A stretch of 64,000 bases of DNA from contig NZ_FMZS01000007.1 in assembly GCF_900101265.1 (NCBI RefSeq), positions 392,375 to 456,374 of the forward strand, written 5' to 3'. The DNA comes from Massilia sp. PDC64 (GTDB lineage: Bacteria > Pseudomonadota > Gammaproteobacteria > Burkholderiales > Burkholderiaceae_D). Positions 9,237 through 15,871 of the stretch are shown here, piece after piece. The notes below the pieces were generated by a model. It was not told where the DNA came from, made no database searches, and worked only from the letters and a program-made list of their open reading frames with translations. Position 1 is the stretch's first letter, and each line of letters begins with the position of its first letter. The translations under genes were made by a program, and so were the position numbers.

Positions 9237-9247
9237 CGCCATGTCAC
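9233..9247 (+). terminator. short hairpin over the DUF2520 stop codon
   Basis: GTGAC pairs with GTCAC around GCCAT, followed by GTATTTT. This could act as a weak terminator that separates the DUF2520 gene from the sigma54-dependent PEP-CTERM gene. Confidence 0.35.
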
Positions 9248-9253
9248 GTATTT

Positions 9254-9270
9254 TGTCGATGAAATTTACA
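9254..9270 (+). promoter_or_regulatory. imperfect dyad, candidate activator site for the PEP-CTERM gene
   Basis: TGTCGA, a five-base spacer and TTTACA form an imperfect inverted repeat (four of six positions pair). It lies about 60 bp before the -24 element of a sigma54-type promoter. That is a usual place for a bacterial enhancer-binding protein. PEP-CTERM genes in related floc-forming bacteria are reported to be under RpoN with a PrsR-type activator; that this dyad is the binding site is my inference. Confidence 0.4.
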
Positions 9271-9330
9271 ATTCGGCGTCCAGATTTTTCCCTGATCGCG
9301 TAATACCTTGTATTTTCAGAAGAAAAAAAT

Positions 9331-9347
9331 CGGGCATTATTTTTGCG
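9331..9347 (+). promoter_or_regulatory. sigma54 (RpoN) promoter of the PEP-CTERM gene
   Basis: The sequence GGGCATTATTTTTGC holds a -24 GG (9333-9334) and a -12 GC (9345-9346) separated by exactly ten bases, with the TTTGC context of the sigma54 consensus. Transcription would start near 9357, giving a leader of about 28 nt with GGGAGG before the ATG. Confidence 0.7.
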
Positions 9348-9384
9348 TCTTCTCTCGCGCTAAAACACTAGGGGAGGCAAACCA

Positions 9385-10002
9385 ATGTTTAACAAATTCT
9401 GGAAAGCCGGTGTAGCAAGCACGATGTTTCTGGTGAGCAGTTTGGCGGCTGCCACGCCGATCGCTTTTATCCCGCCTAACGACCCGATCGGGTACATCGG
9501 AGCGACACATTCGAACCATGGGTGGTCCATGGGGCGCGGTATCGGTTTCAGGGTGACGACACAGGAAACGATATCGAGCGTCGGCGTCTACGTGGACCTG
9601 ATCAATACGGAATTGCGCTGGGGGATATACACGGTCGACTCGTTGGGCAACGATTTCTCGAAGATCGACACGCTCGCATCCGGTAGTTCGGTCGTCACCA
9701 CCAATGGGCTCGAGTGGATCGACTTCAGGGTTCCCAACGTTGTTATCGACGAATATTGGAATTACCTGATCGAGTTCTCGTTCGACGGTGAATCCAACCA
9801 GATCTTTTATTATTACAACCGTGACGAATCCTGGGATCAGGGGATATACCGTTCACTGGACGGTGAAGCACTGGGCCGTTTCGAGAGTTACTGGAACGTG
9901 CCGGCAATCCGGGTCAATAGCGTCTACGTACCGGAACCCGCATCGCTCGCGTTGGTCGGTGCCGGTTTGCTGGCGCTGGGTGTGCGCCGCCGCCGACGCT
10001 GA
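9385..10002 (+). CDS. PEP-CTERM sorting domain protein
   Basis: A 205-residue exported protein. It has a signal peptide (SLAAA cleavage region near residue 24), a soluble domain of about 150 residues rich in aromatic and acidic residues, and a C-terminal PEP-CTERM tail: VPEPASLALV, a hydrophobic helix and RRRRR. Exosortase is expected to remove the tail, releasing the protein into the envelope or the exopolysaccharide matrix. The middle domain is not one I recognise. Its codons are visibly AT-richer than those of neighbouring genes, which suggests recent gain or relaxed codon use. A strong GGGAGG site precedes the ATG, and an RpoN promoter lies upstream. Confidence 0.88.
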   Translation: MFNKFWKAGVASTMFLVSSLAAATPIAFIPPNDPIGYIGATHSNHGWSMGRGIGFRVTTQETISSVGVYVDLINTELRWGIYTVDSLGNDFSKIDTLASGSSVVTTNGLEWIDFRVPNVVIDEYWNYLIEFSFDGESNQIFYYYNRDESWDQGIYRSLDGEALGRFESYWNVPAIRVNSVYVPEPASLALVGAGLLALGVRRRRR

Positions 10003-10027
10003 ATTGCGCCGTTGTGCGTCTTGTTGT

Positions 10028-10062
10028 AAAAAGCCTGTCTGCCCAAACAGATGGGCTTTTTT
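10028..10062 (+). terminator. intrinsic terminator after the PEP-CTERM gene
   Basis: AAGCC-T-GTCTG pairs with CAGAT-G-GGCTT around CCCAAA and ends in a run of T. This is a good Rho-independent terminator. The ribosome-binding site of the next gene starts directly after it. Confidence 0.8.
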
Positions 10063-10074
10063 GTTGGAGACCAC

Positions 10075-10452
10075 ATGGTTTTGACCGCATGGGCGACGCT
10101 GGCTGCACTGGGCGTCTATTTCTGGACCGGTGTGATGGCCGGCTGGGCCAGGAACAAGTACAACGTGCCGGCGCCGTCGATGGACGGCCCGCTGCCGTTC
10201 CAGAGCGCGCAGCGGGTGCAGGCGAACACGCTGGAACAGCTGCCGCTGGTGCTGGCGCCGCTGTGGCTGTGCGGCCACTACCTCGGCGACCGCTGGGCGG
10301 CCGCGGGCGGCTTGCTGTGGTGCGTCGGGCGCATCCTGTATGCGCTGGGCTATTACCGCGATCCGGCCAGGCGCGAGATCGGCTTCATCATTGGCATGGT
10401 CGCGTGCGGTGCCCTCGTCGCAGGCAGTGCAGTCGGGCTCTTGTCCGCCTGA
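10075..10452 (+). CDS. MAPEG family membrane protein
   Basis: A 125-residue protein with four hydrophobic helices. It shows the MAPEG pattern: the helix-1 start, then QRVQANTLEQLPLVLAPLW in the middle and GRILYALGYYRDPARREIGF near the end. MAPEG proteins are membrane glutathione transferases or eicosanoid-type enzymes; bacterial members have mostly unknown substrates. The ATG at 10075 is preceded by GGAG; an upstream ATG at 10051 lies inside the terminator. Confidence 0.85.
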   Translation: MVLTAWATLAALGVYFWTGVMAGWARNKYNVPAPSMDGPLPFQSAQRVQANTLEQLPLVLAPLWLCGHYLGDRWAAAGGLLWCVGRILYALGYYRDPARREIGFIIGMVACGALVAGSAVGLLSA

Positions 10453-10578
10453 CCTGTTGCAGTAGAGCAAAATCTTGAAAACCATTCGTCGACAAAGTTC
10501 CCATACTGCAATAAGCTGTGTCTGATTTCAATTTATTGAATGGCGGTGTCCTTGCCGCCATGCGTGGAGGACGACAGC

Positions 10579-10941
10579 ATGCTGTTCCTGAAAAGTACGA
10601 GTGTCACCAAGGCACCGGGCATTTATGAAGTCGACGTGGCGGCCAAGCCGCCGGGTAAAACGTTCGGCGTATTCCTGGCCACCGATCCGGACAATCCGCC
10701 GCGGGCCGTCCTGACGGCCCTGGCCGAGCTCGGATTCGAGAACACTTATCAACAGACCTATGTCCACAAGGACAAGGGCAAAGTCCTCGACCTGCATTTC
10801 CAGAAGAACGGTACCGACCTGTTCAACGGCTGGAAGACCGAGGAATGCGCCGCCAACCTGGCCGCGATCGACACCCTGTTCGGCAACGTCGGCATCAAGA
10901 TCACGCCGCGCGTGATGAGCCTGGCCGAAGCCTACGCCTGA
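10579..10941 (+). CDS. conserved hypothetical protein, 120 residues
   Basis: I do not recognise this family. The protein is soluble and predicted cytoplasmic, with beta-rich N-terminal sequence (GIYEVDVAAKPPGK), then HKDKGKVLDLHFQKNGTDL and a helical end. There is no signal peptide or cysteine motif. The ATG at 10579 follows GGAGG. Its stop is adjacent to the stop of the convergent SUOX-fold gene. Confidence 0.7.
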   Translation: MLFLKSTSVTKAPGIYEVDVAAKPPGKTFGVFLATDPDNPPRAVLTALAELGFENTYQQTYVHKDKGKVLDLHFQKNGTDLFNGWKTEECAANLAAIDTLFGNVGIKITPRVMSLAEAYA

Positions 10942-11520
10942 TCAGCTTTTCACCTCGATGTGATACAGCGCCCACGGGCAGGCGGCAAAGCGCTGCGGCA
11001 GCGGCAATGCCGCCATCTCCGCCACCCGGTCGGCGTCGTACACGGCCCATAGCGGCCCCAGACCTCCCAGCGGCATCGGATTGGCGTCGATGTGCGTGGC
11101 GACGATGAAGCGCCGCGCACGTGCCTGCGCGATGGGCAGCTCCACGTTGTAACCATCCACGGCGCGCAGGATCAGGATCGTCTTGTCGTTCACCGTGGCG
11201 CCGGCGCGCACCAGCACGTCCGTCAGCAGCGGGCCGCGCAGCGTGTGCGGCTTGCCGTCGTATTCCAGGGTCGGACGGATCGTCACGGGCGGCAGGGCCA
11301 GCAGGCTGGCGTAATCGAATGCCCATGCTTTCGTGAACGTGACCTGGTGCTTGTGCATCATCTGGTCCAGCGCCGGGTCGAGCGGACCGCGGTTGCCGTG
11401 CGCAATGGCGCCCGTGACCGTCAGCAGGGCAGGGCCACGGCCGGACGGTTGCGCCGCCTGGCCGGCGATGGGAAAGGCGCCCGCGACCGCCGCGGCGCCG
11501 AGGAACTGGCGTTTGTTCAT
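10942..11520 (-). CDS. exported SUOX-fold (molybdopterin-binding-like) protein
   Basis: A 192-residue protein. The N-terminus NKRQFLGAAAVAGAF resembles a twin-arginine signal with a KR pair instead of RR. The rest matches the small single-domain proteins related to sulfite-oxidase molybdopterin domains: GALLTVTG, LRGPLLTDVLVRAGA, DGYNVELPI and GPLWAVY. The cysteine that ligates molybdenum in true sulfite oxidases is not apparent; the only late cysteine is in AACPWALY. It may therefore be a structural or regulatory derivative. It is divergent from alkB. Confidence 0.65.
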   Translation of the reverse strand: MNKRQFLGAAAVAGAFPIAGQAAQPSGRGPALLTVTGAIAHGNRGPLDPALDQMMHKHQVTFTKAWAFDYASLLALPPVTIRPTLEYDGKPHTLRGPLLTDVLVRAGATVNDKTILILRAVDGYNVELPIAQARARRFIVATHIDANPMPLGGLGPLWAVYDADRVAEMAALPLPQRFAACPWALYHIEVKS

Positions 11521-11569
11521 GAGAAAATGCTTGGTCGGTAAGATCTTCTCATCATAGCAATATTGTCGA

Positions 11570-12166
11570 ATGGATTTGTTTTCCACAGGCATGGATTTGA
11601 TCCCCGTTCCGATCGAGGACGGGGAATTGTCCATGCTGGCCCAGCTTCCCATGCCGATTGGTAACGCCGATATCCTGGCGCGCCTGCTTGCCGAGACGCC
11701 ATGGCGTGCAGACACTGTCGTCGTGTACGGCAAGCGTTATCTGCAGCCGCGCCTGACGGCCTGGTATGGCGAGGCCAGCTATACCTATTCCGGCCTGACC
11801 CTGCACCCGCTGCCTCTGACGCCGCTGCTGGAACAATTGCGCGCCGCGGTCGAGCAGGCGACGGGCCGGCACTACAACAGCGTTCTGCTGAATTACTACC
11901 GCGACGGCGCCGACAGCATGGGCATGCACAGCGACGACGAGCCGGAACTGGGACCGCAGCCCGTCATCGCCTCGCTCAGCTATGGTGCCACCCGCACGTT
12001 CATCCTGCGTCACAAGCGTACCAAACGTACCGTCAAGCTGGACCTGACGGATGGCAGCCTGCTGTTGATGGCCGGCGATCTGCAGGCCAACTGGCAGCAC
12101 GGGATCAACAAGACGGCCAAAGTGGTTGGACCACGGCTCAATCTAACTTTTCGTTACGTGAACTAA
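11570..12166 (+). CDS. alkB: AlkB-type Fe(II)/2-oxoglutarate dioxygenase
   Basis: A 198-residue nucleic-acid demethylase of the AlkB family that oxidatively removes methyl groups from 1-methyladenine and 3-methylcytosine. Iron ligands are H and D in MHSDDEP (near 125) and H in WQHGINK (near 178); the 2-oxoglutarate arginines are in RLNLTFRYVN. The substrate lid segment YNSVLLNYYRDGAD is present. It is the short ALKBH2-like form. No clear ribosome site precedes the ATG at 11570; the ATG at 11591 is an alternative. Confidence 0.9.
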   Translation: MDLFSTGMDLIPVPIEDGELSMLAQLPMPIGNADILARLLAETPWRADTVVVYGKRYLQPRLTAWYGEASYTYSGLTLHPLPLTPLLEQLRAAVEQATGRHYNSVLLNYYRDGADSMGMHSDDEPELGPQPVIASLSYGATRTFILRHKRTKRTVKLDLTDGSLLLMAGDLQANWQHGINKTAKVVGPRLNLTFRYVN

Positions 12167-12296
12167 ATCGTTGTTATCTCTGCCCAATTTTCGTTAAAGC
12201 ACTACTGAACTTAGGGTCATTAAGTTACATTCGATTACAAGTCTTACGAGTTCAGCACGGACTTCACCAATTTGCGGTGCTATCTTGACCACATCA

Positions 12297-12314
12297 CGAT
12301 TCACGATCGAATCG
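12297..12314 (+). promoter_or_regulatory. dyad upstream of the outer-membrane barrel gene
   Basis: CGATTC and GAATCG form a perfect inverted repeat with six bases between them, about 40 bp before the ATG. It lies just after a TTGACC that could be a -35 element, so it could be an operator. No regulator is assigned. Confidence 0.35.
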
Positions 12315-12349
12315 CGAACCAGTCAAACAACGCAAAGGGAATCCGTAAC

Positions 12350-12925
12350 ATGAAAAAGCTCATCGTTGCACTGATCGCCACCACTGCCGCCGTCGGCGCG
12401 GCGCAAGCCCAGACCACCCAGACCCAACCGCGCGCCTATGTCGGCGTCGGCATCGCCACGGCGGACCACGTGAATTCGTCGGTCGGCGGCCTGACCAATT
12501 TCGACAGCGACGGCTACAAGGCCTCGGGCAAGATCTTCGGCGGCTATGAATTCGACCAGAACTGGGGCGTCGAAGCCGGCTACACCGACTTCCGCAACTC
12601 GGATTTCAACTACACCGCCAACGGCGTCAACGGCAGCGGCCGCACCAAGGGCAACAGCTACTATGTCGCCGGCAAGTACAACGTCCCGGTCAACGACCAG
12701 TTCTCCGTGTACGGCAAGCTGGGCCTGCAGCACAGCGAGCGCAAGCTGGAAAGCGCCGCGCTGAACCTGAAGGACACCGACACCGGTGCCTACGGCGCGG
12801 TCGGCGTGCAGTACAACCTGAACCAGCAGGTCGCACTGACCGCCGAGTACGAGCGCTACGGCAAGAGCAAGGATTTCGGTGCCAAGGCCGACGTCTGGAC
12901 CGTGGGTGCACGCTACAGCTTCTAA
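12350..12925 (+). CDS. outer-membrane beta-barrel protein (OmpA-like barrel)
   Basis: A 191-residue porin-like protein. A signal peptide (MKKLIVALIATTAAVGAAQA) is followed by an eight-strand barrel. Alternating aromatic/polar strands are seen in YVGVGIATAD, GYEFDQNWGVEAGYTDF, YYVAGKYNVP, YGKLGLQHSE and GVQYNLNQQVALTAEYERYG, and it ends in a final strand with C-terminal phenylalanine (WTVGARYSF), the BAM recognition residue. There is no peptidoglycan-binding OmpA domain. The AAGGGA site before the ATG supports the start. The role is probably structural or adhesive. Confidence 0.88.
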   Translation: MKKLIVALIATTAAVGAAQAQTTQTQPRAYVGVGIATADHVNSSVGGLTNFDSDGYKASGKIFGGYEFDQNWGVEAGYTDFRNSDFNYTANGVNGSGRTKGNSYYVAGKYNVPVNDQFSVYGKLGLQHSERKLESAALNLKDTDTGAYGAVGVQYNLNQQVALTAEYERYGKSKDFGAKADVWTVGARYSF

Positions 12926-12949
12926 GCGTCTCCAGCTTTGCTCCTAGGG

Positions 12950-12975
12950 AAAAAGGGCCTTCGGGCCCTTTTTTT
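12950..12975. terminator. bidirectional intrinsic terminator
   Basis: GGGCC-TTCG-GGCCC is flanked by five A on the left and at least five T on the right. It ends the barrel gene on the plus strand and can also end the convergent LysR gene, whose stop codon overlaps the T tract. Confidence 0.9.
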
Positions 12976-13861
12976 ATGCCCTCGCGATATGTGACGCCAG
13001 CGCATCCGCCACCGCCCGCACGGCCGGCAGCTGGCCGCGCCGGTGCGGCATCAACAGGGTCGTCGTGACGGTACCCGCGGTCCACGCGGGTAGCACATGC
13101 ACCAGGTCGCCGCGCGCCAGCAGGGGACCGCACAGCCGGCGCGGCATGCAGGCAATGCCGAGCCCGCCGCATGCGGCGCGCAACAACACCTGCGATTCGT
13201 CCGCCGCCAGCCGAGGCCGCGGACGTGCTTCCGCCGTCGTGTTATCCCCGTCTTCCAGCCGCCACACGGATTGTGTCGCACTGGTCATCAGGCCGGCGTG
13301 TTCAGCGAGCGCATCGGGCGCGGATGGCGCACCGTGCCGCGCCACATAGTCGGGCGACGCGACCAGATAGATCGGATCGCTGCACACGCGCCGCTGCACG
13401 AGGCCCGAGTCCGGCAATGGCGCGAAATGGTCGCGCACGGCGATGTCGATGCCTTCCTGCACCAGGTCGACGAAGCGGTCCGTCGTGTGCAGCGCGACGC
13501 GCAGTGCCGGGTACGCATGCGCCAGTTCCAGTAACGGTTCCGCCAGGCTCAGTTGCGCCGTCGGGACCGACGCCGTGATGCGCACGAGGCCGCTGGGTTC
13601 CGCGACCCTGCCTTGCACCACGGCCGCGGCCGACTCCGCCTCGATCACCATCGCCGCCGCGTGCCGATACACCTCCTGGCCCAGGTCCGTCACGACGAAA
13701 CGGCGCGACGAACGCTGGATCAGCCGCGCGCCCAGCGCCGCCTCCAGCGCGGCGACGCGCTTGGCCAGGGTCGATTTCGGGATGCCCGTGCGCCGCGCCG
13801 CCGGCGCGAAACCGCCGTGCGTGACCACGTGCGCGAAATGGGACAGGTCGTTCAGGTTCAT
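12974..13861 (-). CDS. LysR-type transcriptional regulator
   Basis: A 295-residue regulator. The N-terminal helix-turn-helix is FAHVVTHGGFAPAARRTGIPKSTLAKRVAALEA (described by span, residues about 7-40), followed by a substrate-binding domain with ALHTTDRFVDLVQEGIDIAVR. It is divergent from the glutathione transferase gene, so it likely controls that gene and itself. I chose the ATG at 13861, nine bases after GGAG; ATGs at 13867 and 13876 are possible. Confidence 0.88.
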   Translation of the reverse strand: MNLNDLSHFAHVVTHGGFAPAARRTGIPKSTLAKRVAALEAALGARLIQRSSRRFVVTDLGQEVYRHAAAMVIEAESAAAVVQGRVAEPSGLVRITASVPTAQLSLAEPLLELAHAYPALRVALHTTDRFVDLVQEGIDIAVRDHFAPLPDSGLVQRRVCSDPIYLVASPDYVARHGAPSAPDALAEHAGLMTSATQSVWRLEDGDNTTAEARPRPRLAADESQVLLRAACGGLGIACMPRRLCGPLLARGDLVHVLPAWTAGTVTTTLLMPHRRGQLPAVRAVADALASHIARA

Positions 13862-13987
13862 GCTCATCGTCTCCATTTGGAAACGATGATTCTACATTTG
13901 CCCGTCTGTTGCGGCAGCGTCCACGAACGTATAGTGGCGACACGCACTGCGCAGCGCGATCCTTCAACAACCCATCAAGGAAACGAC

Positions 13988-14668
13988 ATGGAACCGATCC
14001 TGTTCTACGGCGTGCCGAGCGGCTGCTCGCTGGGCGCCGTCATCGCGCTGGAATGGCTGGCGCAGCCCTACCGCCTGAGCCGCATCGAGATGATGCAGCA
14101 GCCGTGGCCCGCCCCGTATGCGCACGTGAACCCGCGCATGAAGACGCCGGCGCTGTTGCTGGAAGACGGCGCCAGCCTGACCGAAAGCGCCGCGATCCTG
14201 CAACACATCGCCCGCCGCGGCGGCATGCGCGAGAACGACCGCCTGAACGAAATGCTGGCCTACCTCACGACGGATTATTTTGCGGCATACGCGCCGTTGT
14301 GGAAGCTGTACGACGCGGGCGACAACGATGCGACGACCCGCACCGTGCTGCGCGCCTGGGGAGAAGAGTCCGCGCGCAAGGAGTGCGCCTGGGTGGACGG
14401 CCTGCTGGCGGACCGGACATGGCTGCTGGGCGCGCAGCGTACGGTGGCCGATGCGTATCTCTACGCCGTCGGCCGCTGGGCCCGCTACCACGAGGTCGCC
14501 GACCTGGACGCCGATTACCCGCACCTGGCCACGTGGTTCCGGCGCATGGAGTGCGACCCCGCCGTGCAGTTCGCACTGGCCATCGAACGCGGCGATGAAC
14601 CCGCGGGCAATGGCGCATTCAGGGGCCACGTCGCGCTGGACGCGTTGCGGGAACGCCTCGCGGCCTAG
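13988..14668 (+). CDS. glutathione S-transferase family protein
   Basis: A 226-residue protein. The N-terminal thioredoxin-like domain carries GVPSGCSLG (an active Ser/Cys near 11-13), the cis-proline in MKTPAL and the SNAIL-like LTESAAILQHI. The helical C-terminal domain includes LGAQRTVADAYLYAVGRW, the N-capping box region. The AAGGA site precedes the ATG. Its TAG stop overlaps the stop of the convergent RAYT gene inside a perfect dyad. The substrate is unknown; control by the divergent LysR gene is likely. Confidence 0.88.
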   Translation: MEPILFYGVPSGCSLGAVIALEWLAQPYRLSRIEMMQQPWPAPYAHVNPRMKTPALLLEDGASLTESAAILQHIARRGGMRENDRLNEMLAYLTTDYFAAYAPLWKLYDAGDNDATTRTVLRAWGEESARKECAWVDGLLADRTWLLGAQRTVADAYLYAVGRWARYHEVADLDADYPHLATWFRRMECDPAVQFALAIERGDEPAGNGAFRGHVALDALRERLAA

Positions 14669-14674
14669 GGCCGC
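14660..14674. other. dyad centred on the overlapping stops of the GST and RAYT genes
   Basis: GCGGCC-TAG-GGCCGC is a perfect inverted repeat. The plus-strand stop TAG and the minus-strand stop TAG share its centre. It could pause both convergent polymerases, but no T tract follows. Confidence 0.5.
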
Positions 14675-15228
14675 ACGGTCCGCCCGGGCTGGCCTGCCGG
14701 CCGCATCCACGGCGGCAGCGCCAGCGGCAGCGTTGGCGGCGTAAAACCGGCCGAGATAAAGCGGTGCAGTGACGACCACGGCCATTCCGATGGGTGCTGG
14801 CAAAGGCCGTGGCGCATCGGATTGCTGTGCACGTAGTCGATGAGGCTGGCGTATTCCTCGTCGTCGCCCACGCGGTAGTCGCGATAGTGACGCTCCCAGA
14901 TGGTGCCGTCGCCCGTGCCGCCATCGCCCTTCGCCTTCTTGCCGCCCGGCAGGCAGGCTTTATGCAGCGCCTTGGAAAAGGCGATCTTGACGGCGCGCCA
15001 GCGTGACGCGCAGTCGTGGTCGCCCGGCGGCAGGGTCCAGATGGCGTGCGCGTGGTTCGGCAGCACGACCCAGGCATCGACGTGGAACGGTTTGCGGATG
15101 CGCGCCTGGCGCATCGCTTCGCCGAAAGCCGAGAAATGGTCCGTGAGTAAGGTGCTGTTCCGATCCAGCAAGCGCACCGTGAAGAAAAAGGTCCCGCCCG
15201 GGACCCGGTAGTCGCGGTAATGTGTCAT
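14665..15228 (-). CDS. REP-associated tyrosine transposase (RAYT)
   Basis: A 187-residue single-domain Y1/HUH nuclease. The HUH pair is in LPNHAHAIWTLPPGD (near 60), and the catalytic tyrosine is expected in the IDYVHSNPMRHGL segment that typifies RAYTs. The N-terminal YRDYRVPGGTFFFTVRLLDR is also characteristic. RAYTs are domesticated IS200/IS605 relatives that move or maintain REP palindromes and usually occur once per genome locus. I see no terminal inverted repeats, so it is not an active IS. Small dyads lie upstream at 15288-15326. The ATG at 15228 has a weak ribosome site. Confidence 0.88.
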   Translation of the reverse strand: MTHYRDYRVPGGTFFFTVRLLDRNSTLLTDHFSAFGEAMRQARIRKPFHVDAWVVLPNHAHAIWTLPPGDHDCASRWRAVKIAFSKALHKACLPGGKKAKGDGGTGDGTIWERHYRDYRVGDDEEYASLIDYVHSNPMRHGLCQHPSEWPWSSLHRFISAGFTPPTLPLALPPWMRPAGQPGRTVRP

Positions 15229-15502
15229 GAACGTAGTCTGCCAAGCGGCGCAGCCATGCCGTGTCGATCTGGCGCAAACGCGCACGAGTTGAAGAGCCTC
15301 AACCACATCGATTCTACCCACGATGTCGCTTTGACGACGATCCATTTCCGCGCATTAAACCGTGTGGCGAATGTTGCAAACATGATGTTTTGACACCGCA
15401 ACGGCGTCATTTGTTCGTCCAGCGAATTTTTTTTTCAAACGGACTGAACCTTTTCACAACGGCCGGTATTAACCGGACGATTTCCGCAGTAGCAACCTTG
15501 AT
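15229..15502. other. dyad-rich region before the JDVT-CTERM/ApbE operon
   Basis: This 274-bp gap has no gene. It holds five small inverted repeats: GTTGA/TCAAC (15288-15303), ACATCG/CGATGT (15305-15326), AAACAT-G-ATGTTT (15378-15390), TGACACCG/CGGCGTCA with one mismatch (15391-15409), and CCGGT-ATTA-ACCGG (15463-15476). A run of nine T follows at 15427-15435. It should contain the promoter of the operon starting at 15503 and the leader of the divergent RAYT gene. I see no clear -35/-10 pair or sigma54 element. Confidence 0.5.
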
Positions 15503-15853
15503 ATGCCACCCATTGCCTTGCTGTCCCAGCACCTGGTCTGCACCGGCCAGCTCGTTGCGCCCGACGCCGCCGCGCTGGCGCGCCTGCTGTTGCTGGCGCC
15601 CGTGCTGGAGGAGTGGGTGGTGCGCGCCGGCTTGCAGGAGTGGCTGATCCGGCGTGCCGCGCCGGTACCGGCGGTCTGGTCGGCGGCCGCGTTCGCGCTG
15701 CTGCACGTGGGGTCCGGCTGGCGCGCGGCGGGGCTCGTGCTGGTGCCGGGACTGGCGCTGGCGCTGCTCTACCAGCGCGGCCGCGACTGGCGCTGGTGCG
15801 CGCTGGCGCACTGCGGGATGAATGCACTGGCCCTTGGTGGCTGTGCCCTTTGA
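15503..15853 (+). CDS. mrtJ: JDVT-CTERM system intramembrane protease (MrtJ-like, CPBP/ABI type)
   Basis: A 116-residue membrane protein, very short for a CPBP (ABI/CAAX) glutamic protease but holding its core motifs: EExxxR in LEEWVVRAGL, FxxxH in FALLHVG, and a final H in AHCGMNAL. About four hydrophobic segments are seen. It directly precedes a protein with a JDVT-CTERM-like C-terminus, as known for this one-protease/one-substrate sorting pair. By analogy it cleaves that tail in the inner membrane. The upstream frame is closed by a TAA at 15470, so there is no longer form. Confidence 0.8.
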   Translation: MPPIALLSQHLVCTGQLVAPDAAALARLLLLAPVLEEWVVRAGLQEWLIRRAAPVPAVWSAAAFALLHVGSGWRAAGLVLVPGLALALLYQRGRDWRWCALAHCGMNALALGGCAL

Positions 15854-15871
15854 ACGAATCTGGGAGTCACT

